Below, in pieces: positions 7,454 through 15,360 of a DNA stretch of 21,437 bases. How positions within the stretch are numbered: position 1 is the stretch's first letter; each line of letters opens with the position of its first letter. The DNA lies in contig CAYTTV010000055.1 of the NCBI GenBank assembly GCA_964440915.1, positions 1 to 21,437 of the forward strand, written 5' to 3'. Origin of the DNA: CAMPJM01 sp964440915 (lineage in GTDB: Bacteria; Bacteroidota; Bacteroidia; Cytophagales; Cyclobacteriaceae). A model generated the notes under the pieces. That model was not told the DNA's origin, ran no database searches, and worked only from the letters and a program-made list of their open reading frames with translations. Both the position numbers and the translations under genes were made by a program.

Positions 7454-9088
7454 TTACATCATCCCGCCCATACCGCCGCCCATTGGAGGCATTGCAGGAG
7501 CATCTTTCTCATCTTCTGGATCGTCGGCTACCACACACTCTGTTGTGAGCAATAGACCGGCAATAGATGCAGCATTCTCTAATGCAAGACGGGTAACTTT
7601 GGTTGGGTCAATTACGCCAGCAGCAAACAAGTTTTCGAACTTGTCTGAACGAGCATTGTAACCGTAGTCGCCTTTCTCTTCTCTTATCTTCTGAATGATT
7701 ACAGAACCTTCGCTTCCAGCATTTTGAACAATTGTTCTCAACGGTGCCTCAAGCGCAAGTTTTACAATATTGATACCTGTTGCTTGGTCCTCATTTTCGG
7801 TTTCTATTTCACCTAATGAGTCAACCGCTCTGATGAGGGCTACACCACCACCTGCCACTACACCTTCTTGTACAGCAGCTCTAGTAGCATGCAGCGCATC
7901 GTCCACACGATCCTTTTTCTCTTTCATCTCTACTTCTGTTGCAGCACCGATGTATAGGATCGCTACGCCACCAGAAAGCTTAGCCAGTCTTTCTTGAAGT
8001 TTTTCTTTGTCATAGTCAGAAGTTGTGTTCTCGATCTGAGATTTGATCTGACCAATTCTTCCTTGGATATCCTCTTTTTTGCCAGCACCATTGACAATAG
8101 TTGTGTTGTCTTTGTCGATGTTTATTTTTTCGGCAGTACCTAGGAATTCGAGTGTGGTGTTTTCTAATTTGAAACCTCTCTCTTCAGAAACAACGGTTCC
8201 GCCAGTAAGGATAGCGATATCTTCCAACATAGCCTTTCTTCTGTCGCCAAAGCCAGGAGCTTTTACAGCAGCGATTTTAAGGGCGCCTCTGATTTTGTTC
8301 ACCACCAAAGTAGCCAAAGCCTCGCCGTCTACATCTTCAGAAATGATTACAAGTGGCTTGCCAGTTTGTACTACGCTTTCCAAAATAGGAAGCAATTCCT
8401 TCATGGCAGAGATTTTTTTGTCGTAGATCAGGATGTATGGGTTTTCCAATTCAGCTTCCATTTTTTCGGTGTTGGTCACGAAATATGGAGAGAGGTAACC
8501 TCTGTCGAATTGCATACCTTCCACAGTTTTTACTTCTGTTTCAGTACCTTTTGCTTCTTCAACGGTAATTACACCGTCCTTGCCTACTTTGTCCATAGCA
8601 TTGGCGATCATCTTGCCAATCTCTTGGTCGTTATTAGCAGATATAGTTGCTACCTGTGCTATTTCATTAGAACTGCTGATAGTCTTAGATTGCCCTTTAA
8701 GGTTCTCTACAACAACAGCAACCGCCTTGTCTATACCTCTTTTAAGGTCCATTGGATTGGCACCTGCGGCTACGTTTTTAAGACCCTGAGTGAAGATGGC
8801 CTGAGTAAGCACTGTAGCAGTGGTAGTACCGTCACCCGCATCATCAGCGGTCTTGGAAGCTACTTCTTTTACGAGCTGGGCGCCCATGTTTTCAATAGGA
8901 TCTTTTAGTTCGATCTCTCTTGCTACTGACACACCATCTTTGGTGATTGTTGGCGCGCCAAATTTTTTGTCCAGTATTACATTTCTACCTTTCGGTCCTA
9001 AAGTAACCTTTACGGCATTTGCCAGTTTATCAACGCCGCTTTTTAGTTTTTGCCTTGCGCTATTGTCAAAAATAATATTTTTAGCCAT
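7454..9088 (-). CDS. groEL: Chaperonin GroEL (Hsp60)
   Basis: 544 aa, the normal length. This is the large cytosolic chaperonin, which forms 14-mers and folds proteins with GroES in an ATP-dependent cycle. The N-terminus MAKNIIFD...VTLGPKGRNV and the ATP-site segment DDAGDGTTTATVL (near residues 82-94) are clear. So are the apical-domain segments (DRGYLSPYFVTNTEKM), DRRKAMLEDIAILTGG, VVAGGGVALIRA and the Gly-Met tail GGGMGGMM. It sits 57 nt downstream of groES, and the pair forms the standard bicistronic operon. An AAGGAG sequence lies too far from the start (about 26 nt) to act as a normal ribosome-binding site. Nothing is missing or unusual in the catalytic segments. Confidence 0.98.
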   Translation of the reverse strand: MAKNIIFDNSARQKLKSGVDKLANAVKVTLGPKGRNVILDKKFGAPTITKDGVSVAREIELKDPIENMGAQLVKEVASKTADDAGDGTTTATVLTQAIFTQGLKNVAAGANPMDLKRGIDKAVAVVVENLKGQSKTISSSNEIAQVATISANNDQEIGKMIANAMDKVGKDGVITVEEAKGTETEVKTVEGMQFDRGYLSPYFVTNTEKMEAELENPYILIYDKKISAMKELLPILESVVQTGKPLVIISEDVDGEALATLVVNKIRGALKIAAVKAPGFGDRRKAMLEDIAILTGGTVVSEERGFKLENTTLEFLGTAEKINIDKDNTTIVNGAGKKEDIQGRIGQIKSQIENTTSDYDKEKLQERLAKLSGGVAILYIGAATEVEMKEKKDRVDDALHATRAAVQEGVVAGGGVALIRAVDSLGEIETENEDQATGINIVKLALEAPLRTIVQNAGSEGSVIIQKIREEKGDYGYNARSDKFENLFAAGVIDPTKVTRLALENAASIAGLLLTTECVVADDPEDEKDAPAMPPMGGGMGGMM

Positions 9089-9145
9089 TTGTATAAAAAT
9101 TTAAATTATAAACTCCTTAATATTTTACGGATTGTGAATGTAGGA

Positions 9146-9424
9146 TTAGATGACTGCAAAAATGTCAGACTCTCTCATGATGAGATATTCTTTTCCTTCG
9201 ATTGTGATCTCAGTGCCGGCATATTTCCCATAAAGCACTTGGTCACCAACTTTCACAGTAATAGGCTCATCTTTTTTGCCTGTTCCAACTGCAACAACTG
9301 ACCCTTTTTGGGGTTTTTCTTTGGCAGAGTCAGGAATGATAATTCCAGAGGCTGTTTTTTCTTCAGCTGCAGCAGGTTCCACGAGAACCCTATCTGCTAA
9401 AGGCTTAATGTTTACACTTGACAT
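9146..9424 (-). CDS. groES: Co-chaperonin GroES (Hsp10)
   Basis: 92 aa. This is the heptameric lid that caps GroEL. Recognisable segments are IKPLADRVLVEP at the N-terminus, the mobile-loop region EEKTASGIIIPDSAKEKPQKG (residues about 21-41) and the C-terminal GKEYLIMRESDIFAVI. The start codon is ATG at 9424. It is the first gene of groES-groEL and is divergent from the gene at 9662. No HrcA/CIRCE operator (TTAGCACTC-N9-GAGTGCTAA) is visible upstream, so heat control, if present, uses another route. Confidence 0.97.
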   Translation of the reverse strand: MSSVNIKPLADRVLVEPAAAEEKTASGIIIPDSAKEKPQKGSVVAVGTGKKDEPITVKVGDQVLYGKYAGTEITIEGKEYLIMRESDIFAVI

Positions 9425-9661
9425 TGTTCGATTGTTTTGATTAAATTATAAATACTTTCAGTTTAGATGCTAAACTAGCTGACGCACGTATTGCACTAAA
9501 TGTGCCAAACACTAAGCTTGGCAGGAATTGTGACAAAAACGGTCATTATTTCAGCGTTTCTGGTATGGAAACATTACATATGAATATAGACCTGACAATT
9601 TTGCATTGTTGAAAAGGTAATTTTCCGTTATTATGGATGGGTCATCAAAATATAAACGATT
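9425..9661. promoter_or_regulatory. Divergent intergenic region between groES and the 9662 gene
   Basis: This must carry promoters in both directions. Two small inverted repeats are visible: GTTTAG-ATG-CTAAAC at 9461-9475 and GCAC-TAAAT-GTGC at 9493-9505. Neither is a CIRCE element, although on the minus strand the first contains TTAGCATC, which recalls a CIRCE half-site. No confident -33/-7 pair was found for either gene. Confidence 0.35.
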
Positions 9662-10381
9662 ATGAGCACATTAAAAACTAATTGGTTGACGGACGGTCTT
9701 ATCGATTTTGAATATAAAAAATATGTTGTTTTAGGATACTTGAAAAATGTGAGGGAAAACTTTGGCAGAAACGTGCTATATCCTGACCTCTCTGATTTGC
9801 TGTTTCACTATAAAAATATAATGTCTGTCAAAAAGAACAAACAGTTGATATATGATCATTTTCCTGCCACTATCTCCAGGGAAGATTTCAAAAAACTTCA
9901 GCTCAATTATGAAAAGATCATTAAAGACGATGGGGTGATGAAGGAAATTGAAGATATTTTGGCATTTTCTATTCCTTGTTTTGCTGATGTGCTCAATGAA
10001 GGCAAAGATATATATGAGTTTGTAGAGACCAATATGGAAATATGCGCCATTGGATTGTCGCCTTTATATAAACAGGAAGGGTATTTGTTTATAGATGAAG
10101 CATTCAAAAAAGAGATGTTAATCTATCGTTTCCAGATAAGCGTATTTGAAAGCGCAGATGAAGTATATAGAGGGGTGAATATGGAATTTGTCGAAAGCAA
10201 AAGAAAAAGCTTGGGGGTGACCTTTGAAAAGGTAAAGCTCAATTTAGTGAAAACTTATAAGATGCTGCCCAATCCTGCTGCATACGCTATTCATACAAAA
10301 TTCAAGTTTCCCTTTGAAGCAACACTGATGCCCGTGGCCAAGCGGTTGCTTGTGAAGCATATAACAAAAAGTGCAGCTTAA
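9662..10381 (+). CDS. Conserved-looking hypothetical protein, unknown function
   Basis: 239 aa from ATG 9662. I do not recognise a family. The protein is soluble in appearance: no signal peptide, no membrane helix, and balanced acidic and basic residues. It starts MSTLKTNWLTDGLIDFEYKKY and ends in a basic, Lys-rich segment. Tyr, Phe and Lys content is high and many alpha-helical stretches are likely (for example around residues 75-95 and 195-215). No catalytic motif, Cys cluster or DNA-binding motif stands out. It is divergent from groES and convergent with secG. Its last codons form one arm of the terminator hairpin used by the opposite strand. Codon use matches the neighbours and the frame is uninterrupted over 720 nt, so it is a real gene. 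Confidence 0.8.
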   Translation: MSTLKTNWLTDGLIDFEYKKYVVLGYLKNVRENFGRNVLYPDLSDLLFHYKNIMSVKKNKQLIYDHFPATISREDFKKLQLNYEKIIKDDGVMKEIEDILAFSIPCFADVLNEGKDIYEFVETNMEICAIGLSPLYKQEGYLFIDEAFKKEMLIYRFQISVFESADEVYRGVNMEFVESKRKSLGVTFEKVKLNLVKTYKMLPNPAAYAIHTKFKFPFEATLMPVAKRLLVKHITKSAA

Positions 10382-10404
10382 CACCACTGGTCAAGCTGCA
10401 CTTT
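10368..10404. terminator. Hairpin terminator overlapping the stop codon of the 9662 gene, probably serving secG
   Basis: 12-bp perfect arms (AAAGTGCAGCTT at 10368-10379 and its complement at 10393-10404) enclose a 13-nt loop. On the minus strand the stem is followed by TTTTTGTT, a good U-tract for the operon ending in secG. On the plus strand the following T-run is weaker. The left arm lies inside the last codons and stop of the convergent gene. Confidence 0.75.
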
Positions 10405-10426
10405 GCAAAGATCTATATCTTGATTT

Positions 10427-10810
10427 TTATTCTGCTGTATCCTCAACAGGGGCTTGCTCTAGCTCTAATGCAGGAGTGCCTTCCTCTGTTCCTTCTACAC
10501 CTTCAAATCCGCTAGGAATATTAGGCAACATCATTTGTTCTCTGGCCCTTTCTATGTTAGGACTCGTTGGTCCGGCAGGAGAGGTGTCTATGATAAAGTT
10601 TGTGGAAAGTGTCAATGCCATCAAAGTTATGGCCAGGCCCCAGGTCACTTTTTCTAATAAGTCGCCAGTCTTTTTTACGCCTATCAATTGGCTTGTGCCA
10701 GAACCTCCAAACTGACTAGACAATCCACCGCCTTTTGACTTTTGTGCCAGGATTACGAGCACCAATAAAAGGCATACTATAACTATTGTGCTAACTATTG
10801 CAAATAACAT
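10427..10810 (-). CDS. secG: Preprotein translocase subunit SecG
   Basis: 127 aa. This is an inner-membrane subunit of SecYEG that assists SecA-driven export. Two hydrophobic helices (residues about 2-22 and 54-76) flank the conserved cytoplasmic loop with QKSKGGGLSSQFGG and GVKKTGDLLEKVTW, the family's signature. The last 50 or so residues form an acidic, Pro/Glu-rich tail, longer than in Escherichia coli SecG and usual for Bacteroidota. The start codon lies 1 nt after the stop codon of the upstream TPR gene, so the two are almost certainly translated from one mRNA. It is the last gene of the miaB-to-secG run, with a terminator immediately downstream. Confidence 0.93.
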   Translation of the reverse strand: MLFAIVSTIVIVCLLLVLVILAQKSKGGGLSSQFGGSGTSQLIGVKKTGDLLEKVTWGLAITLMALTLSTNFIIDTSPAGPTSPNIERAREQMMLPNIPSGFEGVEGTEEGTPALELEQAPVEDTAE

Positions 10811-10811
10811 A

Positions 10812-11867
10812 CTATTTTTTCTTTAATTCGTTGATTCGAGCCACAAAGTAAGCTTTTTTTTCTGGAAATTTCCAAATTAATTTGTTATATATCTCTTCAG
10901 CCTTTTCGAGCTTGCCTTGTTTCACCATAATCAAGGCTAAATTTTCTGAAGCAATATTGGCATTTACCTTTAAGCTCTTCAATGAAAGGTCTTCCCTCTT
11001 TTCTTTATCGTCTTCTCCTTGGTCCAGTTTAGGGAGTTTTGGTTGGTTTTCTATAAAAGAATCAATGATCTTAATCTGTTCCCTGACTTTTTCATTTTCA
11101 ATCACTTTTATTTCGGAGGTTTTGAGCGAAGCCAAGTACTCCTCCATCTTCTCCTTTTCAATGTTATTGCTTAATGGAACGATGGGCCCTTCTACCTGCT
11201 CTTGAAGTGATACGGGAGTATCTTCTTTTGATTCTTCTTCCTGATTAGATATGCGTTCTTTGTTTTCCCTAAGCTTGTTCAAGTTTTCTTCAAGCTCATC
11301 ATAAAGATGTGTGTTGTCGCTTTCATCAGCGGCCTTTTCAACTTTCGACTGCTTTTTTGATTGTTGAACAGGGTTTTGTATTCTAGAGAGCTTTGCTTCG
11401 GCCTCTGCTATTCTCACGTCTAAGTTTTTCTTAAAAGCAGCTTTTTCTTCTGCCAGTTCATTGGAAATCTCATCCGTTTCCTGCAAGTCGAGTGCTGTTC
11501 TTTCTCTTCTTAACTTTTCTAGAAAATTTGTGATCTCCTTTTGCAGATACTCAGAAGAATAAGTGTCGTTGTTCTCTAGAGCTGCTCTTTCCGATATGGG
11601 TAGGTCGTTAGTTTTGAGTGAAGTGTTGTCTAGCAGGTCATTTTTGATGATGTTCTTAAGATGTTTTCTATCGGCGGCATATACAGCCGCATGGTTAAGT
11701 CGCTTTTCAAATCCTTCTTTTGAGAGCAAATCGTACCCTTTTGCTATGAGCACATGAATCGCTTGGCAATAAGGGTGGGTGATAGCGAGCTCTTCCAAGC
11801 CCTGGAGAGATTTGTCCTCTAGGGTCTTGGGATTTTTTATGATACTGAGAAATCTGGATTTGTTCAC
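10812..11867 (-). CDS. Coiled-coil protein with C-terminal TPR, unknown function
   Basis: 351 aa from a GTG start at 11867; no nearby ATG offers a better start. Three parts can be seen. The N-terminal helical domain (about 1-90) includes LAITHPYCQAIHVLIAKGYD. The middle (about 105-300) is strongly charged, Glu/Lys-rich and probably coiled coil. The C-terminus (about 300-345) contains a tetratricopeptide-like unit, ASENLALIMVKQGKLEKAEEIYNKLIWKFP. There is no signal peptide or membrane segment, so it should be cytoplasmic. It lies between lptE (26 nt upstream) and secG (1 nt downstream), which suggests a role tied to envelope export, but this is only context. I recall similar proteins in this position in other Bacteroidota. 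The specific function is unknown. Confidence 0.8.
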   Translation of the reverse strand: MNKSRFLSIIKNPKTLEDKSLQGLEELAITHPYCQAIHVLIAKGYDLLSKEGFEKRLNHAAVYAADRKHLKNIIKNDLLDNTSLKTNDLPISERAALENNDTYSSEYLQKEITNFLEKLRRERTALDLQETDEISNELAEEKAAFKKNLDVRIAEAEAKLSRIQNPVQQSKKQSKVEKAADESDNTHLYDELEENLNKLRENKERISNQEEESKEDTPVSLQEQVEGPIVPLSNNIEKEKMEEYLASLKTSEIKVIENEKVREQIKIIDSFIENQPKLPKLDQGEDDKEKREDLSLKSLKVNANIASENLALIMVKQGKLEKAEEIYNKLIWKFPEKKAYFVARINELKKK

Positions 11868-11893
11868 GATTATGCTTTTGGATCAAAAAGATG

Positions 11894-12430
11894 CTACCAG
11901 TTTGCTACGGAAGCATTGAAAATATCATATACTATCTGCTCAAATATCGTTTCTATGAGTTGATCCTCTACCGCAGATAAGCTGGTAGACCTAGGGTCAT
12001 AATCGTCATAGAAAGAAAAGTTTTTATCAAAATTAAAGGTGTCATCTTGCGTGTTAAGATAGATGGCCTTTACCGTTATCGTAAGTCGCATAAGCCCTGC
12101 TTCATCAGGCATATTATCATTGCCCACTGCTTGAGGTGCTACGGGTGTGAGCCTATAGCCTACTATACTTCCCTCAAACTGCAAGTCGCCGTTATCCTGC
12201 ACCAATGCCAAGTTGGTATTCTGAAGGAAATAATCCCTTAATTTATCTGTAAAATTTTGGCTTAAGCTAGCAGGCCCTTCTCCTGCATCGTCATAGAATC
12301 TATCTATCGAAATTGTGTGGATAGTAGGGGCAATATTGGCTCCCGTAAAGGAATATATGCCACATCCTCCCAATATTGACACCATCAACACAGCCAAAAT
12401 ACAAACATTAACCCTATTCTTCAATGCCAT
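11894..12430 (-). CDS. lptE: LptE-family LPS-assembly lipoprotein
   Basis: 178 aa from ATG 12430. The frame is open further upstream, but that part lacks signal-peptide character, so this start is chosen. A basic N-terminus (MALKNRVN), a hydrophobic stretch and a lipobox ending SILGGC give a lipoprotein with acylated Cys23. After it, GIYSFTGANIAPTIHTISIDRF is typical of the Bacteroidota LptE-like family, as is the beta-rich body with LQFEGSIVGYRLTPVAP and LTITVKAIY. LptE plugs and supports the LptD barrel that inserts lipopolysaccharide into the outer membrane. The start codon overlaps the end of the sigma-54 activator gene by 17 nt, implying translational coupling. Function is inferred from family and context. 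LptD is not in the window. Confidence 0.88.
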   Translation of the reverse strand: MALKNRVNVCILAVLMVSILGGCGIYSFTGANIAPTIHTISIDRFYDDAGEGPASLSQNFTDKLRDYFLQNTNLALVQDNGDLQFEGSIVGYRLTPVAPQAVGNDNMPDEAGLMRLTITVKAIYLNTQDDTFNFDKNFSFYDDYDPRSTSLSAVEDQLIETIFEQIVYDIFNASVANW

Positions 12431-13700
12431 ATTGATTAATTTTTCTGTATAGCGTACGTTCAGAGATCCCCAGATCTTGTGCAGCATATTTTCTTTTATT
12501 GTTGTTTTTTCTTAAAGCCTTAATAATCAGCTCTCTTTCCTTTTCTTGAATCGACAACGACTCGTCAGGTTCAGTCTCGTGCGTGATGTCTTCAATTTCA
12601 TCCTGTGTCTCCTCAACGGTCCTCAATTCGTACAGATGGTCCTGCTCTTTTTTGCTTTCTAGCAGGAATGCATTGGGCTTAGGATGGAAGTTGTCTCCAA
12701 TTGAGTTTTTATCCATGTCAGTAAAGAGCTCCCTATGATCTTCAATGATTTGGTCGTCAAAATTTTCATGTTGAAGCACTCTATGCACCAACTTTTTCAA
12801 GTCATTCATGTCCTTTTTCATATCAAAAAGGACCTTATAAAGGATGTCTCTTTCGGAGAAACTGTCTTCCTCCTTTTTCCCTGAATGATAAAGAGCGGGC
12901 ATTAAATTGTTTTCCTGAGGCAGGTATCGTGCCATCGTTGCTCCCGAAATCTCTCTGTCCATTTCCAAAACAGAAATCTGCTCTACTAAATTCTTCAATT
13001 GGCGAATGTTTCCAGGGAACCTATAGCTGAGCAAGAGCTTTTTTGCTTCAGGGGTAAGTTCGATTGGCTTCACTCGGTACTTTTCAGAAAAATCCATCGC
13101 AAATTTTCTAAATAGTAACGCTATATCCTCACCGCGCTCCCTTAAAGGAGGCACATAAATAGGCACATTACTGATTCTGTAATATAGGTCTTCGCGAAAC
13201 TTTCCATTTTCTACTGCCTTGATCAGATTGACATTTGTGGCAGCCACTACACGGACATCTGTTTTCTGAACTTTTGAAGAGCCTACTTTGATGAAATCGC
13301 CATTCTCCAGCACCCGCAAAAGTCGGGCTTGTGTTCCTAGTGGCAGTTCGCCGATTTCGTCTAAGAAAATAGTGCCGCCGTCTGTTACTTCAAAATAACC
13401 TTTTCGTGCTTCATGCGCACCTGTAAAGGCTCCCTTTTCATGCCCAAAGAGCTCTGAGTCTATGGTGCCTTCTGGGATGGCTCCACAGTTAATAGCGATA
13501 AATTGGCCGTGTTTGCGTAAGCTTAGCTGATGGATGATCTTAGAAAACGATTCCTTGCCACTGCCGCTTTCACCGGTAATGAGCACGGTCATATCGGTTG
13601 GGGCCACCTGCATGGCTACCTGTATAGCATGATTGAGCAGGTGGGAATTGCCTATAATGGAAAATCGTTGCTTAATACTTAATATTTCGCTCTGGTTCAA
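12414..13700 (-). CDS. Sigma-54-dependent transcriptional activator without receiver domain
   Basis: 428 aa. It opens directly into the AAA+ domain: Walker A GESGSGKE (residues 43-50), the sigma-54-contacting GAFTGA loop (90-95), Walker B TIFLDE (110-115), the FREDLYYRI arginine region (about 168-176) and sensor 2 FPGNIRQLKN (228-237). A roughly 120-residue acidic linker follows, then a Fis-type helix-turn-helix (about 388-425, YAAQDLGISERTLYRKI). No response-regulator, GAF or PAS domain is present, so control must come from another protein, from expression level, or from the linker. The only plausible start is a TTG at 13700, because an in-frame stop lies nine codons upstream. It lies between miaB (55 nt) and lptE (17-nt overlap), suggesting a link to envelope stress or biogenesis. 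That is inference. Confidence 0.92.
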   Translation of the reverse strand: MNQSEILSIKQRFSIIGNSHLLNHAIQVAMQVAPTDMTVLITGESGSGKESFSKIIHQLSLRKHGQFIAINCGAIPEGTIDSELFGHEKGAFTGAHEARKGYFEVTDGGTIFLDEIGELPLGTQARLLRVLENGDFIKVGSSKVQKTDVRVVAATNVNLIKAVENGKFREDLYYRISNVPIYVPPLRERGEDIALLFRKFAMDFSEKYRVKPIELTPEAKKLLLSYRFPGNIRQLKNLVEQISVLEMDREISGATMARYLPQENNLMPALYHSGKKEEDSFSERDILYKVLFDMKKDMNDLKKLVHRVLQHENFDDQIIEDHRELFTDMDKNSIGDNFHPKPNAFLLESKKEQDHLYELRTVEETQDEIEDITHETEPDESLSIQEKERELIIKALRKNNNKRKYAAQDLGISERTLYRKINQYGIEE

Positions 13701-13755
13701 TTCCGTCAGTTGTTTTAGTTTTATTTCTTAAAAATTCTCTTTTTGGCAGTTGGGT

Positions 13756-15222
13756 CTATGCTTCCACCACATCGCCGAAAAGGGTGCCTACAGAACATTC
13801 CTTGATCTTTACCCATACATAGTCGCCTGGCTTATGGCTGTCTTTGGGGAAGATAACCACTTTGTTGGCACTGTTTCTACCTTGAAGCTCTTTTTCAGAT
13901 TTCTTGGAAGTGCCTTCTATGAGCACTTTCTGAATTTTGCCGATATCCAATTGATTTCTCTTTAAAGAAAGTTCTTTTTGCTTTTCTATAATCTCATTCA
14001 GCCGCCTTTTTTTCGTTTCCAAAGGGACGTCATCTTCATACTTTTTGGCTGCTAAGGTGCCTGGTCTTTCGGAGTAGAAAAACATATAAGAAAAATCATA
14101 CTGCACATAATCCATGATTGAAAGTGTGTCCTGATGCTCTTCTTCCGTCTCTGAGCAAAAACCTGCGATCATATCAGAGGAAATGCCGCACTCCTCACCC
14201 AAAATATTCCTAATGGCATCCACTCGGTTTTTGTACCATTCTCTCGTGTAGGTCCTGTTCATCAAGTTCAAAATCCTATCATTGCCACTTTGGGCTGGCA
14301 AGTGAATATATTTGCAGATGTTCTCGTATTTTTTTATGGTATAAAGCACCTCATCGGTGATGTCTTTGGGATGTGAGGTGGAAAAGCGAACTCTTAGGTC
14401 AGGATGCACCAGTGCTAACATTTCCAATAGTTGGGCAAAATTGATGACATTGCTTGCGTCAGTCTTTTCAAGGCGTGCCTTGTTATTGGTTTCGGGCGAC
14501 CACTTATAGGAGTCAACGTTTTGGCCTAGCAGGGTAACTTCCCTGTAACCATCATCAAATAATGCTTTGGCTTCTCTAATAATGGAATGTGGATCCCGGC
14601 TCCTTTCTCTGCCTCTGGTGAAGGGCACGACACAAAAAGAGCACATATTGTCACAACCGCGCATGATAGAAATAAATGCCGTAACACCGTTTGAATTTAA
14701 TCTTATAGGGCTAATGTCGGCATAGGTTTCCTCACGAGAAAGAAAAGTATTGACTGCCTTTTGACCTTCATCCACATCCCCGATCAGCTTAGGGAGGTCT
14801 CTATATGCATCAGGCCCTACCACTAAGTCCACGATTTTTTCCTCTTCCAACAATTTCTCTTTTAGCCGCTCGGCCATGCATCCTAATATGCCAATCAAAA
14901 GGTTGGGTTTCTTTTTCTTTACAGCATTAAATTGCATCAAGCGATTCCTCACCGTTTGTTCAGCCTTCTCCCTGATAGAACAAGTATTGACAAAGATCAC
15001 ATCTGCAAGCTCCATCGTATCGGTTGTGTCGAACCCTTGTCCCTGCATAATAGACATGACAATCTCACTATCAGAAAAATTCATGGCACAACCATAGCTT
15101 TCGATATATAACTTACGGCTTTTTCCTGTGTTTTTTTCTTGAGACACCCGAACCTCTGTAGGGATTTCCTTTTCAATCTCCTTGTCAACTATTATATCAA
15201 TATCCTTTATTAATCCATTCAT
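13756..15222 (-). CDS. miaB: tRNA-2-methylthio-N6-dimethylallyladenosine synthase MiaB
   Basis: 488 aa from ATG 15222. The frame extends to a TTG at 15249, but a -7 element just upstream makes the ATG more likely. It is a radical-SAM methylthiotransferase that adds the 2-methylthio group to i6A37 in tRNAs reading UNN codons. The N-terminal UPF0004 domain has its three cluster Cys (ESYGCAMN, VNTCSIREKA, GILGCMAERL). The radical-SAM CxxxCxxC motif is in MRGCDNMCSFCVVPFTRGRERSR. The C-terminal part from KVLIEGTSKKSEKELQGR onwards is a TRAM domain. CSIREKAEQ and the overall length favour MiaB over the MtaB and RimO paralogues. It is the first gene of the five-gene run ending in secG. Confidence 0.95.
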   Translation of the reverse strand: MNGLIKDIDIIVDKEIEKEIPTEVRVSQEKNTGKSRKLYIESYGCAMNFSDSEIVMSIMQGQGFDTTDTMELADVIFVNTCSIREKAEQTVRNRLMQFNAVKKKKPNLLIGILGCMAERLKEKLLEEEKIVDLVVGPDAYRDLPKLIGDVDEGQKAVNTFLSREETYADISPIRLNSNGVTAFISIMRGCDNMCSFCVVPFTRGRERSRDPHSIIREAKALFDDGYREVTLLGQNVDSYKWSPETNNKARLEKTDASNVINFAQLLEMLALVHPDLRVRFSTSHPKDITDEVLYTIKKYENICKYIHLPAQSGNDRILNLMNRTYTREWYKNRVDAIRNILGEECGISSDMIAGFCSETEEEHQDTLSIMDYVQYDFSYMFFYSERPGTLAAKKYEDDVPLETKKRRLNEIIEKQKELSLKRNQLDIGKIQKVLIEGTSKKSEKELQGRNSANKVVIFPKDSHKPGDYVWVKIKECSVGTLFGDVVEA

Positions 15223-15265
15223 ACCTTTGATTGGTAAAGCGTAAATCAAAATTTGTAAAGAGGTA

Positions 15266-15273
15266 CAAAGATA
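15266..15273 (-). promoter_or_regulatory. Candidate -7 element for the miaB-secG operon
   Basis: On the minus strand this reads TATCTTTG, an exact TAnnTTTG match. Transcription would begin near 15260, leaving a leader of about 38 nt before ATG 15222. No good TTTG -33 box lies at the expected distance. Confidence 0.45.
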
Positions 15274-15360
15274 GGAAAAGCCCTAGAGAAATGACATTAT
15301 GTCAGCTATTTTTAAATGCGAATATGGAAGTTCATGTAGCCTGAGTATTATAAAAACTGG

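Noticed and set aside
8366..8908. 180-aa open frame antisense to groEL
   Set aside because: Shadow of the highly conserved groEL coding sequence; composition (many Phe, Cys, Tyr) is typical of an antisense frame.
9461..9475. CIRCE-like operator upstream of groES
   Set aside because: Only a partial half-site resemblance (TTAGCATC on the minus strand) and a 3-nt instead of 9-nt spacer.
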